A stretch of 64,000 nucleotides of DNA, taken from NCBI GenBank assembly GCA_026168455.1, contig CM047428.1:1802887-1866886 (forward strand), in the 5' to 3' direction. The notes beneath the pieces were generated by a model. It had not been told where the DNA came from. It made no database searches and saw only the letters and a list, made by a program, of their open reading frames with translations. This stretch comes from Theocolax elegans. Lineage: Eukaryota > Arthropoda > Insecta > Hymenoptera > Cerocephalidae. Shown one piece after another: positions 12,745 through 25,718 of the stretch. Positions within the stretch are counted from its first letter, which is position 1. Each line of letters opens with the position of its first letter. The position numbers and the translations under genes were made by a program.

Positions 12745-12980
12745 GGGTTATTGGGTTATTGGATAATGAACTTGATCATGAACTAGGGTTAATTTACTTA
12801 ACTATTGGTTTATTTATCACTACATTTTTGAAGATTTGGTCATTTTTATAACTATTGGATTAATGAACTTATTGGCCGATAATATCGTTAAATAAATTAA
12901 TGAACAATTAATTACATCGACTCATGAATTATTCGTTATTATTAATTGGGTTATTGGTTATTATCTAGTTAAAAACCGCT

Positions 12981-15900
12981 GTCAATTCATTGGTACGTAG
13001 ATTCCTCAAAATTAAAATGGGTCGTTCCTTATACAATACATTTATTCAAAGGAAGTAAATAGCTCTGAAAACATAATTTAACATGTCAGAAATTGAATAT
13101 CGCGAATTTAATGTAAGTAACGAAATACTAATCATTAGATTACAACGTTCATCTGCTTTTCAGACAAATAATGCATTTTTGATTACCTAAAAAATTTTAA
13201 TAAACTACAAATTTTATTATTTGAAAGGACGTTTCATCAGAAAATATAAATTTTTCTACAAAAGCGCATTTTTCTACAAAAGCGCATTTTTCTCAAAAAC
13301 CACTTGGTAAATGTCCCGAAAATTGTACAGTATATAGCTATACAATCACCAAGATTCATTTCTACCCATTTCATCGATTAGATGTAAAGATATGAGTAAT
13401 CTAAAATTTTAGCTAAAAATATTAATGTTCTATATCTTCGTTAATAATAAATCTTCTAGTTGAAAAAATATACAGATCAACAATGACTAAAATTTTCAAA
13501 ATTTCAAGTGTATTGATAGCTTTCTATGGCCAATAGCGTTTTAAATATTAGAAAAATCAATTTTTCTGGTTTATTTTTTTAACAAAAACTAATCTATAGA
13601 TTTACTTGAAATGTTTGCAGCATCTATAACGACCATTATACCCTATCATCACGATTTTTTCAGCACATCACAGCACAGTCTAATACGTTTTTGAGTTATA
13701 ACAATTGGAAAAAAATCCGTTTTTTCTCAATAACTTGAAAACTTTTAAAGGCAATTTGTGAAAGCCAAATCAAGAGCAAATATTATTTTATTCTCTATAG
13801 TGCTTTCGGTCTGACTAAAAAAAATATTCAAATTTTGTGAAGATGATTTTTTTAAATATCGATAATTGGTTATAAAACAAAAGCGAATCCATAAATTTAA
13901 AAAGAAATTTTTTCCCTTATTCGGAAATCGTAAAGAAAACTACGTATAAAAAAATATGTCGGTATACGTAAAAATACATACGCGTAGACACACAGCCATA
14001 TATACGTACCTTTTCTAAAAACACGTGATTTGGACTATAACTATATATTTCTAACATGTTTTCAACACATCGAAAAATTTTACTATTACAAAGCTACGTC
14101 TACGAGGGAGCAACAAAGCATTTTTCTATATATATTATATAGAGTTACATTTCATTATTTTTCTCAAAATTATCAGACAATTTTGTTAACTTGATTTTAC
14201 CTCGTCGTATTCTTAAGAAAAAATGTTTTTATCATCCAGGTTAGGCGACATCACTCATTGGCCAGTTCCTGATAAAAAAAAAATTCGGGGACCGCATTTT
14301 GACGTTTTGTTCGAGTTCCTATACTGTATCGACGATATCAAGGTCAGGTGAAGCGATTCATTAGCTAAAAAGGAAAAGAAACGTTTAACACCGTTGAAAT
14401 AAATTGTATTATATAAACCGTTGAAAATCCACATAGTCGAGGGTGAAATCGAATATCTGGTTGTTGACTAGGTCTGGGAGTCAGACTTTACGGAAGAGTG
14501 GTCGAAAAAGGATAATAGCGAACGTTGCCAACGTTACAACTCAGTGGTGTTTGCTCAACGTGTATACGCGAGTAAGAAAATTCAAAGTGTTATATACCAG
14601 AGTGGATAAAAAATCTGTGTGTGTCGCGTTCTTTCTCTGACCTCAGTTTTCAATCTCATCCGTGGGGTTCTTTTGTTCTATCCGCCGATCCGGGGAAAGA
14701 TGCATCCACCCGATTAGGCAGCGGTGAGATGGTGTGTGCAGTAGAAAAGACCGGCCGAGATAAACGTGCGCGACCTCGCGACACTTTATATATATATACA
14801 CTCGAGTGGGGTGAGAATAATGAGGCGGTGACGGTACCCACCATATATATATATACTTTTCGAGAAAGAGTCCGCAATCCACATAGTCCCAACATCAGAG
14901 AGGATTATGAACCGCGACCCGAGCGACTCTTGTACCTTTTTCTTGCCCTCTTTCAATTTGCCGGCATATTCCGGGCACTTTTTTTTTCGTTTCTTGACCC
15001 TCTTTCTACAATTTTTTTCTTATGTGGGCCTGGGTATTTTATGTTGAGGCGACCGAATAATTTATGGTACATATAGTGGAAAGAAAAAGATAATTAAAAT
15101 GAGGATCATTTTGTCAATCAAATCTAAAGTGTTATCCTATTCATATACCAGTAGAATCTATAACTACAATTTTTCAGCACAAAACTTCGTATACTGTAAA
15201 TAATCATGTACAAGTAATATTGGTGCTAATGTTTTTGTACGTTCTTGAGTAATAACTTATTGATCATATTAAATTTACATGTTTATGATGAAACTATACT
15301 TACATTTATAAGACAGAAATTTCTCCGAATTTTGACCAAAAAATAGATTTAGACAAAAGTGACCAAATATCTTTATGTAATCAATACTTCGAAAAACCTT
15401 ACTGTTTTTAGTCCAAATTCCAAAAGACCACAATTGGCAAAGTATTTTATTTTTCACCATGAATTTATCTAATTATGGTAAGATTTTTACTGTGGAATAA
15501 GATAGTTTAAAAAAATAAAATTCTGATAATTAATTTAAAAGATAATTGTTACATTTTTTCATTTGTTCAAGAAAACTATACCTAAAAAGATACAACTTTT
15601 ATATATTAGTGAAAATAAAAAAGATTTTACTTAAAAATGAGCAGAAAATTTTTAGTTACTAGCAATAGAACGGCTATTTCTAACTACAAAATATTAAAAA
15701 TAGACAAATGTTTACCAAGAAATCACTTTATTTGATTGTTCTCAAAAAAAGGAAAACAAAATGACAGTCGTATACAATTTCTCATAATATTCTCTTTCGA
15801 TCTGACAAATAATATAATAATAACATCTCAAGTCGTAATAATTCACATTTCACATTAGCACTTCCCTCTTTTTTTTTCTTTTTTTATAAACGCATCAATA

Positions 15901-16144
15901 TTTTCGTAAACATTACTCTCGGGCATGGACAAAGACGTGCGTACGATTAATTATACAATCGCGTAAATTGAAAATGATTACATCAGAAATTGTTATACTA
16001 AATAATATATACACGTACACATATATGGAAATAATTAAATTTTAAACGATTTAACGAAGCGGAAAATTTAACGTGTTTAATTTTAAGCACTTAAATTTTC
16101 TTTAAAAATTCAAATAGGTTGGGCGAAAGCTCAAACCGCGTGTG

Positions 16145-16187
<43 letters not shown>

Positions 16188-17230
16188 AATAAAACTTCAT
16201 TCGTACGATATATACTCGGATCGGTTTTGTACTTTTATTTATTTAATAAATTTATATTTACACACCCGCGCGAAATTAATCATTATTAACATATTTACGA
16301 AAGTTTAAGAGAATAACGTTATTCCGATAAGTTCAAATGAAAAAAAAAAAAAATTCTTTATAACGTACACCCTGGTTTTGATGGAATTTTATGCGTTTTA
16401 CGTTACCAGATGACCGAGTGAATGTTATTTTAATATTTATTACGCGGATTTATGTGTATACGAGAGTTACATCATTTTTGAGGTTAGGTCACGTGCCATT
16501 TATTCCATACACACACACATACACATATATACGTACATTGTCGAATTTTAAATATATATTATATACACAAATAATCGGAATTGCCAATCGATGAATGTAG
16601 TACAATTAATTAAATAAATTTTCCATTCGAATAATCTAAAATATTTAAACAATTAACCATATTGTACACATTCGAGGATATCTCAGGAAAAAAAAAGAAA
16701 TAAGTGTGCGTATACATATATATAGACGTTCATCGATTACCGATGATAATTTTTTGTTCTTCTTAAAAGATGGTTATCTCGTCGAGACGCAGCCTCGCGT
16801 TACGCTTTCCTCGAGTTAACGCACGGACGATCCTCGCGAAAGATAATTCCTTAAGCGCGTGCTCCCTTCATCCTTGGTAAACCGGTGTGACCAAGGCGTT
16901 TCGCACACACACACACACACACACACATACGCGATTGCGGGTCGAGTGAGTTTGATGGTTGTGTGGAGAGGTTTCGAAACGCGTTCGCACTGCCCGTCTT
17001 TTTTCGGTCGGCCAAGCGCGAACTCGTTGCTTCCTCTGACTTACGTATATACATATATACGTGTACGATCGATCTTTACCTTGTCTTCAGAGTTTGATCA
17101 TTTACTTTCGAGTACTGTTTTTATTTAACTATTTACAAATCTATTTGCGTTATGTGTTCACTCTCTTGTGAAATCCAAAACGGGCTTCCAACAGTCAGAT
17201 TTTTTTCGACTAACTTTTTTGATTCTACGA
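12981..17230. other. gene-free AT-rich stretch
   Basis: No gene recognised. A 19-bp direct repeat (TTTTTCTACAAAAGCGCA twice near 13255-13285), a TA microsatellite at 16161-16183 and a CA microsatellite at 16905-16928 are the only clear features. The patches at 14640-14800 and 16780-17040 are richer in GC and may be regulatory. The open frame at 14621-15076 has no recognisable domain. Confidence 0.55.
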
Positions 17231-19359
17231 ATATTTATAAAGTACTCGGAGGTGAGTATAAACGTGAAGTACTTTCTACGGAAGTACAATCACTGACACG
17301 TTTCAAACTTCAACGTAAACAGTATATACTGTAACATATTTCTACAAAATTATAGTCGTTAGTAAAAGAATTTGAACAAGTGCTCCGTGTAGACCAAAGA
17401 TAAAAAAAAAACAGTAAAAAAAATTTTTTACAATGTATATAATTTTAAAAACCGTTAAAGTACTCTTCTAATATGGTTCAGACGATTCATAGTTAATTGA
17501 AATTATCTATAATTAATATACATAATGAAACATAAAGTATCAAATTAAAAAAAAAAAATTATTTATTTGTAGACATGATGTATTTTAATGAACGTACGTA
17601 TTGGGTACTGTGAAAGTACTCTGTAACGTATATTTCTGATGAACTATAGTTTATTGTGAAATTCTGTCAAAACTTCTACGTAAAAAAGAGTATCAGCAGT
17701 ATATAAGAATATAAATGTATTCAAAAGTTGACGTATTATTTAAAATATTTAAAATTTTCAAAAGTACTGCGACACCTTTCCTGAATAAAAAATTCAATTT
17801 GACTTATAAGGTACTTTTAACATGATCTCAAAGCTTTCAGTCAGTCCCATAACTCTGTCTATAATAAGATGATTTTAATATATGTTTCGAGTACTCGTAA
17901 TTTTGAAAATTAAATTGATTATTGTCTATAAGTAAATAAATAAAGTTAAAGAATATAAAAAAAACGAAAGATAAGTAAACTGTTCGTATATAGTTGGTGT
18001 ATTCGACTTGTCACTTAACGTGTTATTTATAAATTTTTCTGAAAATCAATTCAGATAAAGTACTTTAACTCTCAGCATTTGAGTAAAGTGTATATATGTA
18101 TATTTATCGTAGTTTACCGCAACAATCCTACAAATTTGTAAAAATCACATGGTCGCATTTAAGTTATATAGTAATCTAACTAGTAAACGTCCAGAGTGTA
18201 CAAAGTACTTTATATAGCTAAATTTATACGGGTTGTATTTATACGCGTATAGGTATATACATATAATGAAAAGTAGTAATATATTCGTCGAGATATATGT
18301 GCAGTTAGTAAATCTGAAAAAAATAAAGTTAATTTCCAAACTGGTTGTATTCATATATGTATAACGAGTCGATAAAAGTTTCGAACAATTAACTGACAAC
18401 GAGAGAGAGAGATAGGTATAGACTCTGTATAATTTCCGAATTATATACATATTTACATGTAAAAGTAAAATCTAAAACGTTTATAACGAGACTCGGTTTC
18501 GTGGAGGCGCATAACAAGATATTATGTATGTTTACATATATAGAGATACAAAATAATGAAGTATTAATTGTCAGTTTGAAACACGTTAGATTAAGCTGGA
18601 GAGAAAAGAAGAAAAGTCTTTGGATGTGTATATAGATAGGTGTGTGTTAAGTAATAGGGTGGTATATACACGTACATATCCAGAAATCTCAGGAAAACAC
18701 ATACAGAAGTTTGCGGGAGCGCATCGTCATCAGGGTTAAGATCGATATAATTTAGACAGGGAGTGGGAAATGCGTGGATAGATAGAGAGAGAAGGAGACG
18801 GGGGGAAAAAGAAGGAAAGCGAAAAGGTTATATATAGGAATAAGTGGAATACGCATGCGGGTTGCGGGAGGAGGAGGTTAGCGAGAGGAGAGAAACGCAT
18901 ATAATTGCATCGGAACTCGAACAAATGGGATAGTACTTTCCGTGAAGATGTCGGCGGGCCCTGGAAGTTATCAATGTGCACAAAGTCGATGTTCACGATT
19001 GAGGAAAAGTTATAAAGTTGCACGTATAGACGTACATCTACACACGTCGGGTGTAACTGTGTGTGTGTGCGTGCGTGTGCATGTGCGCGTACACCGAAAT
19101 CGTAGTGTAAAAATGTGAAAAATGTCAAAATCCAGGGTAAAATCTTGAGAAGAGAAATCTCTCGATAACACCGGCTCGAGAGGGCGGGAAAGAGAGAGGA
19201 AGAGGAAGAGGAAGAGGAAGAGAGAGAGGCACATCGTTCGAGCTCGGCTGGCCACAAACGAGCAAGAAGCGAGAGAGAGAGGGAGAGAGGGAGAGAGAGA
19301 GATGAAAGCGGACTCTCGAGTCTCGGGATTCGCGGGAGCTGCAGGAGGGAGGAAGGGAG

Positions 19360-19733
19360 GTTATAGTACATGGCGGCGCGGAGGCGAGGAGGCGAGGAGG
19401 AGCACTCGGGCGCACACGTACACGTACACGATGCACGAGGGTACGAGGGTACGTACGTGTGTCGAGGAGAGTTAGGTGTGTACGGGTGGCGCGCATTCAC
19501 AGCTCTCCGCGAGACAAAAGAGATCGCTCCTTGGGTGGCTCGTGCAACCGAGAGAGCGAGAGAGAGAGCGAGAGAGAGAGCGAGGCAGCCGCAAGAACGA
19601 GCGCGGTTCGAGTTGATTCGCCGAGACTTTGAGGGAGCCGTACGGTATTGGTCGGCCAGACGCTTCCACTTTCCAGTCCGCGCGGACTTTCCGTCCATCC
19701 CTCTCGCTCACGACCGAGCGAACCGTATGCCCC

Positions 19734-19764
<31 letters not shown>

Positions 19765-19960
19765 CGCTCTCGAAAACGCTTTCTCACCAGACCGAGATCT
19801 CCCGCGCGAGATACTCCCCCTCTCTCTCTCGCTCTCTTCGGTGCCTTTTATATTCCACGCTCGAGCTGGCCTCCATTTTCCTCGGGGGCCGGGGCCCTTG
19901 TCTGCCGATCTCGCGACTACCGCGTAGTTGCCCCGGACTATCTCTCCCACTCTCCCTCTT
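19360..19960. promoter_or_regulatory. GC- and GAGA-rich candidate regulatory region (repeated at 22380-22990)
   Basis: It has higher GC and CpG than its surroundings, clustered GAGAG/CTCTC tracts and GCGAGAGAGA repeats, the kind of sequence bound by GAGA factor in flies. The candidate exon lies directly downstream on the plus strand. No TATA box or clear initiator was found. Regulatory role is inferred only. Confidence 0.3.
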
Positions 19961-20021
19961 CAGAGTCCTCCTCCTCGACTTTCTTCTTTTTCTTTTACTT
20001 TATCTTTTTTATATATTCCAG

Positions 20022-20162
20022 GGAGGTGACGACGCGACCAAAGAACCTCGGCCCCTCTACAACCCGACAAATTTACCTTATACCAAATAAATCCGCGTGC
20101 GTCGATCCACTCGTATTCGTACATACCCCCGCAATCCCAAGCAACCCTGGTCCCATTCCCCC
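20022..20162 (+). other. candidate exon in duplicated unit, copy 1
   Basis: A long pyrimidine tract ending ttttatatattccag precedes 141 bases that end CCCCC|gtaagtag. Both look like good splice sites. One frame stays open across it (codons from the second base, 46 complete), reading ...VTTRPKNLGP...SNPGPIP with no recognised domain. It could be a 5' UTR exon of an unseen gene or a chance match. The copy at 23051-23191 keeps both sites. Confidence 0.25.
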
Positions 20163-20575
20163 GTAAGTAGACCCGTGCCCGTGTATCGGTGTATACACAC
20201 ACCCATGCCGCCATGCGTACATTCGATATCGTACGCGGAAGGCGGAACACCAACTGCACCACCATCAAGTGAACCAACGACCAGTGACACTAACCGATAG
20301 ATCTATTTTCACTCGAGCACCGATCTCCTCCACTTATGCCAATATCACCCCCAAATCTTAACTTCATTATTTTCCGTCTACTTATACTTATCCCTATTCA
20401 TCAACTATACCTATTCCGTCTTTCTAATTTTTTAACAATACACCTGTATATATATATACCGACCGTTTAGTTTCACGATACTCAACACTCCAGTAAAACT
20501 TTTGAAACGGAAGGAGAAGACTGCACACAAGCACACAATTCGAGCGAGTGCCCCCGCACCAAATACCCTTATTCA

Positions 20576-21439
20576 CATAAAGTATCAAATTAAAAAAAAA
20601 AATTATTTATTTGTAGACATGATGTATTTTAATGAACGTACGTATTGGGTACTGTGAAAGTACTCTGTAACGTATATTTCTGATGAACTATAGTTTATTG
20701 TGAAATTCTGTCAAAACTTCTACGTAAAAAAGAGTATCAGCAGTATATAAGAATATAAATGTATTCAAAAGTTGACGTATTATTTAAAATATTTAAAATT
20801 TTCAAAAGTACTGCGACACCTTTCCTGAATAAAAAATTCAATTTGACTTATAAGGTACTTTTAACATGATCTCAAAGCTTTCAGTCAGTCCCATAACTCT
20901 GTCTATAATAAGATGATTTTAATATATGTTTCGAGTACTCGTAATTTTGAAAATTAAATTGATTATTGTCTATAAGTAAATAAATAAAGTTAAAGAATAT
21001 AAAAAAACGAAAGATAAGTAAACTGTTCGTATATAGTTGGTGTATTCGACTTGTCACTTAACGTGTTATTTATAAATTTTTCTGAAAATCAATTCAGATA
21101 AAGTACTTTAACTCTCAGCATTTGAGTAAAGTGTATATATGTATATTTATCGTAGTTTACCGCAACAATCCTACAAATTTGTAAAAATCACATGGTCGCA
21201 TTTAAGTTATATAGTAATCTAACTAGTAAACGTCCAGAGTGTACAAAGTACTTTATATAGCTAAATTTATACGGGTTGTATTTATACGCGTATAGGTATA
21301 TACATATAATGAAAGTAGTAATATATTCGTCGAGATATATGTGCAGTTAGTAAATCTGAAAAAAATAAAGTTAATTTCCAAACTGGTTGTATTCATATAT
21401 GTATAACGAGTCGATAAAAGTTTCGAACAATTAACTGAC

Positions 21440-21477
<38 letters not shown>

Positions 21478-22756
21478 GTATAGACTCTGTATAATTTCCG
21501 AATTATATACATATTTACATGTAAAAGTAAAATCTAAAACGTTTATAACGAGACTCGGTTTCGTGGAGGCGCATAACAAGATATTTATATTTATTACACG
21601 TATGTTTACACATAGAGATACAAAATAATGAAGTATTAATTGTCAGTTTGAAACACGTTAGATTAAGCTGGAGAGAAAAGAAGAAAAGTCTTTGGATGTG
21701 TATATACATAGGTGTGTGTTAAGTAATAGGGTGGTATATACACGTACATATCCAGAAATCTCAGGAAAACACATACAGAAGTTTGCGGGAGCGCATCGTC
21801 ATCAGGGTTAAGATCGATATAATTTAGACAGGGAGTGGGAAATGCGTGAATAGATAGAGAGAGAGGGAGACGGGGGGAAAAAGAAGGAAAGCGAAAAGGT
21901 TATAAAGTGGAATACGCATGCGGGTTGCGGGAGGAGAGAAACGCATATAATTGCATCGGAACTCGAACAAATGGGATAGTACTTTCCGTGAAGATGTCGG
22001 CGGGCCCTGGAAGTTATCAATGTGCACAAAGTCGATGTTCACGATTGAGGAAAAGTTATAAAGTTGCACGTATACACGTACATCTAGACACGTCGGGTGT
22101 AACTGTGTGTGTGTGCGTGTGCATGTGCGCGTACACCGAAATCGTAGTGTAAAAATGTGAAAAATGTCAAAATCCAGGGTAAAATCTTGAGAAGAGAAAT
22201 CTCTCGATAACACCGGCTCGAGAGGGCGGGAAAGAGAGAGGAAGAGGAAGAGGAAGAGGAAGAGAGAGAGGCACATCGTTCGAGCTCGGCTGGCCACAAA
22301 CGAGCAAGAAGCGAGGGAGAGAGAGATGAAAGCGGACTCTCGAGTCTCGGGATTCGCGGGAGCTGCAGGAGGAGGAAGGGAGGTTATAGTACATGGCGGC
22401 GCGGAGGCGAGGAGGCGAGGAGGAGCACTCGGGCGCACACGTACACGTACACGATGCACGAGGGTACGAGGGTACGTACGTGTGTCGAGGAGAGTTAGGT
22501 GTGTACGGGTGGCGCGCATTCACAGCTCTCCGCGAGACAAAAGAGATCGCTCCTTGGGTGGCTCGTGCAACCGAGAGAGCGAGAGAGAGAGCGAGAGAGA
22601 GAGCGAGGCAGCCGCAAGAACGAGCGCGGTTCGAGTTGATTCGCCGAGACTTTGAGGGAGCCGTACGGTATTGGTCGGCCAGACGCTTCCACTTTCCAGT
22701 CCGCGCGGACTTTCCGTCCATCCCTCTCGCTCACGACCGAGCGAACCGTATGCCCC

Positions 22757-22791
<35 letters not shown>

Positions 22792-23610
22792 CGCTCTCGA
22801 AAACGCTTTCTCACCAGACCGAGATCTCCCGCGCGAGATACTCCCCCTCTCCCCCTCTCGCTCTCTTCGGTGCCTTTTATATTCCACGCTCGAGCTGGCC
22901 TCCATTTTCCTCGGGGGCCGGGGCCCTTGTCTGCCGATCTCGCGACTACCGCGTAGTTGCCCCGGACTATCTCTCCCACTCTCCCTCTTCAGAGTCCTCC
23001 TCCTCGACTTTCTTCTTTTTCTTTTACTTTATCTTTTTTATATATTCCAGGGAGGTGACGACGCGACCAAAGAACCTCGGCCCCTCTACAACCCGACAAA
23101 TTTACCTTATACCAAATAAATCCGCGTGCGTCGATCCACTCGTATTCGTACATACCCCCGCAATCCCAAGCAACCCTGGTCCCATTCCCCCGTAAGTAGA
23201 CCCGTGCCCGTGTATCGGTGTATACACACACCCATGCCGCCATGCGTACATTCGATATCGTACGCGGAAGGCGGAACACCAACTGCACCACCATCAAGTG
23301 AACCAACGACCAGTGACACTAACCGATAGATCTATTTTCACTCGAGCACCGATTCTCCTCCACTTATGCCAATATCACCCCCAAATCTTAACTTCATTAT
23401 TTTCCGTCTACTTATACTTATCCCTATTCATCAACTATACCTATTCCGTCTTTCTAATTTTTTTAACAATACACCTGTATATATATATACCGACCGTTTA
23501 GTTTCACGATACTCAACACTCCAGTAAAACTTTTGAAACGGAAGGAGAAGACTGCACACAAGCACACAATTCGAGCGAGTGCCCCCGCACCAAATACCCT
23601 TATTCACATA
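20576..23610. repeat. 3.04-kb direct tandem duplication, copy 2
   Basis: Second copy of the unit described for 17531-20575. After it the sequence continues uniquely with CATTTTACAC. The high similarity points to a recent event or to two alleles left side by side by the assembler. Confidence 0.93.
23051..23191 (+). other. candidate exon in duplicated unit, copy 2
   Basis: Same length, splice-like borders and open frame as the copy at 20022-20162. Since the duplication is nearly identical throughout, this is not independent support. Confidence 0.25.
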
Positions 23611-23923
23611 CATTTTACACTTTTCATCACTAAATACGTACTATCTTACACTCGTCGTTCCTTCGATTAATCTGATTTACCATACGCGCAAAAAGTATAC
23701 TCTACCCAGCTACTTAGCGTTATCATCCTTCATTTTCTTTTTTGTGTACTCGACGCAAACATGATTTGATCGATCAAACAAAAAAATCAATATAATAAGA
23801 TAATTTGTCTATATATTATATACATCATTTTATGCTGACCTTAGATCGTCTATAAAGTATAATAAACTTTGAAACGCAACAATATTTTTCCGGTGAAATT
23901 TTATAGTATAGAATGTGCTACAG

Positions 23924-23955
<32 letters not shown>

Positions 23956-24345
23956 GGACAAGGTTGTTTCGGTTTATTTTTCCACGTAATTCACCGTATT
24001 TATCATTCGATTACAATAGTTTTATTTTCGTCGTTTAACCTCTCAATTCGATATATCTAACAATTGAGTATTACAATTATTTATCTATTTATTTACCGGT
24101 CATGTGTATATACATACATTTACACATTATTATATTATCGTGGTGAAATGTACATCTATATATAATTTCGATATAGTAAAATGTACAAAGAAAAACAAGG
24201 CAAATCCTATATATATATATAAAACATTAATTGTTCCATGTGTTGCGCAACATTTTAAGAGCAATATATAGGTACATGTAACATCCGAATCATCCAAGAA
24301 AAAGAGAATCATTTTTAATACATATGTGTTTATTTATATATATAT
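23611..24345. other. gene-free AT-rich spacer
   Basis: TA microsatellites at about 23929-23953 and 24211-24222; nothing else recognisable. Confidence 0.6.
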
Positions 24346-25718
24346 GGGAGATTCCATGTGAAGTGATCCATTTAAAAAATAGAATTTTGTTTTAATGTAT
24401 GGAATCAGTAAAAAACTACTTGAATAGAGTGTAGCTAAATTTTTAGACCTAAATTTCAATTAGTACCAGAGCTGTAGCCAATCAAAAAATCGAATTTTTT
24501 TAAAAAAATGACTTTATGGCCATTTTTATCACTTAATAACTCAAAATCTAACAATTTTTTCTTATATACATTAAATTTGAAAAAGTTTATAAATTTCAAG
24601 AAGAATCTGTTGAAATATTTTATTTACATTAGTTTAACACATTGAATATAGTTATAATTAATAAAAACCTTTATAGTAAAAAAAAGGGTTGTACGATCAA
24701 AAATATTTTATCCATCCAAGAATCTAATTCATCGATGATTAATTACCTTCAAAATGGTGCAAAGTTTGAGTGCGGCAGAGCATTTCAGACAAAGTTATGG
24801 TGATTTTAGGCAAATTTCTTAAAAAAAGAGAGCGAATGCATTTTATGAAAACAACAGAGTAACCGTATACTTGCATTCAAACAACATGGCACTAATATTC
24901 TTCAATAATACTAAAATATACTATTTAATGTTAGTTACTGATACTTTTCAATCTCTAAGCTGCTTACAAACACAAAGCAGTAGGTGTAAGCAGTTATACC
25001 TGTTATGTAATTGGATTTATTGGAATTTTAATAAGTTTCAGGTATTTATTCAATTATATAACAGGTATAACTGCTTACACCTACTGCTTTGTGTTTGTAA
25101 GCAGCTTAGAGATTGAAAAGTATCAGTAACTAACATTAAATAGTATATTTTAGTATTATTGAAGAATATTAGTGCCATGTTGTTTGAATGCAAGTATACG
25201 GTTACTCTGTTGTTTTCATAAAATGCATTCGCTCTCTTTTTTTAAGAAATTTGCCTAAAATCACCATAACTTTGTCTGAAATGCTCTGCCGCACTCAAAC
25301 TTTGGACCATTTTGAAGGTAATTAATCATCGATGAATTAGATTCTTGGATGGATAAAATATTTTTGATCGTACAACCCTTTTTTTTACTATAAAGGTTTT
25401 TATTAATTATAACTATATTCAATGTGTTAAACTAATGTAAATAAAATATTTCAACAGATTCTTCTTGAAATTTATAAACTTTTTCAAATTTAATGTATAT
25501 AAGAAAAAATTGTTAGATTTTGAGTTATTAAGTGATAAAAATGGCCATAAAGTCATTTTTTTAAAAAAATTCGATTTTTTGATTGGCTACAGCTCTGGTA
25601 CTAATTGAAATTTAGGTCTAAAAATTTAGCTACACTCTATTCAAGTAGTTTTTTACTGATTCCATACATTAAAACAAAATTCTATTTTTTAAATGGATCA
25701 CTTCACATGGAATCTCCC
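24346..25718. mobile_element. 1.37-kb hairpin (foldback) element in TA-rich DNA
   Basis: Two arms of roughly 670 bp are almost perfect inverted copies around a short unpaired centre (about 25015-25055). The ends read GGGAGATTCCATGTGAAGTG. Flanks are TATATAT on both sides. It contains no coding frame. The first 20 bases match the ends of the element at 1813-3069 at 15 positions, so the two belong to one family with different interiors. Confidence 0.88.

Larger units (their letters stand above)
12270..12980. repeat. cryptic TTATTGG-type low-complexity region interrupted by the SINE
   Basis: It consists of loosely repeated GGTTATTGG and GGATTATTGG words on both sides of the SINE insertion. It matches the composition of 3640-3923. 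Confidence 0.6.
17531..20575. repeat. 3.04-kb direct tandem duplication, copy 1
   Basis: It is near-identical to 20576-23610. Differences are mainly microsatellite length changes, for example a GA tract of 4-5 units at 18400 against about 14 at 21443, and small indels. The unit starts CATAAAGTATC and ends ATTCACATA, so the copies meet at a CATA shared by both ends. The first half is AT-rich; 19180-20300 is GC-rich with GAGA/CTCT tracts. Open frames in it (up to 320 codons) are low-complexity Ser-Leu and Arg-Glu translations. Confidence 0.93.

Noticed and set aside
18736..19698. 320-codon reverse open frame in the 3-kb duplicated unit
   Set aside because: It is dominated by Ser-Leu runs from CT/GA tracts and by Arg/Thr/His runs from other simple repeats. 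No domain is visible, and the copy at 21.8-22.7 kb is split into different frames by small indels.
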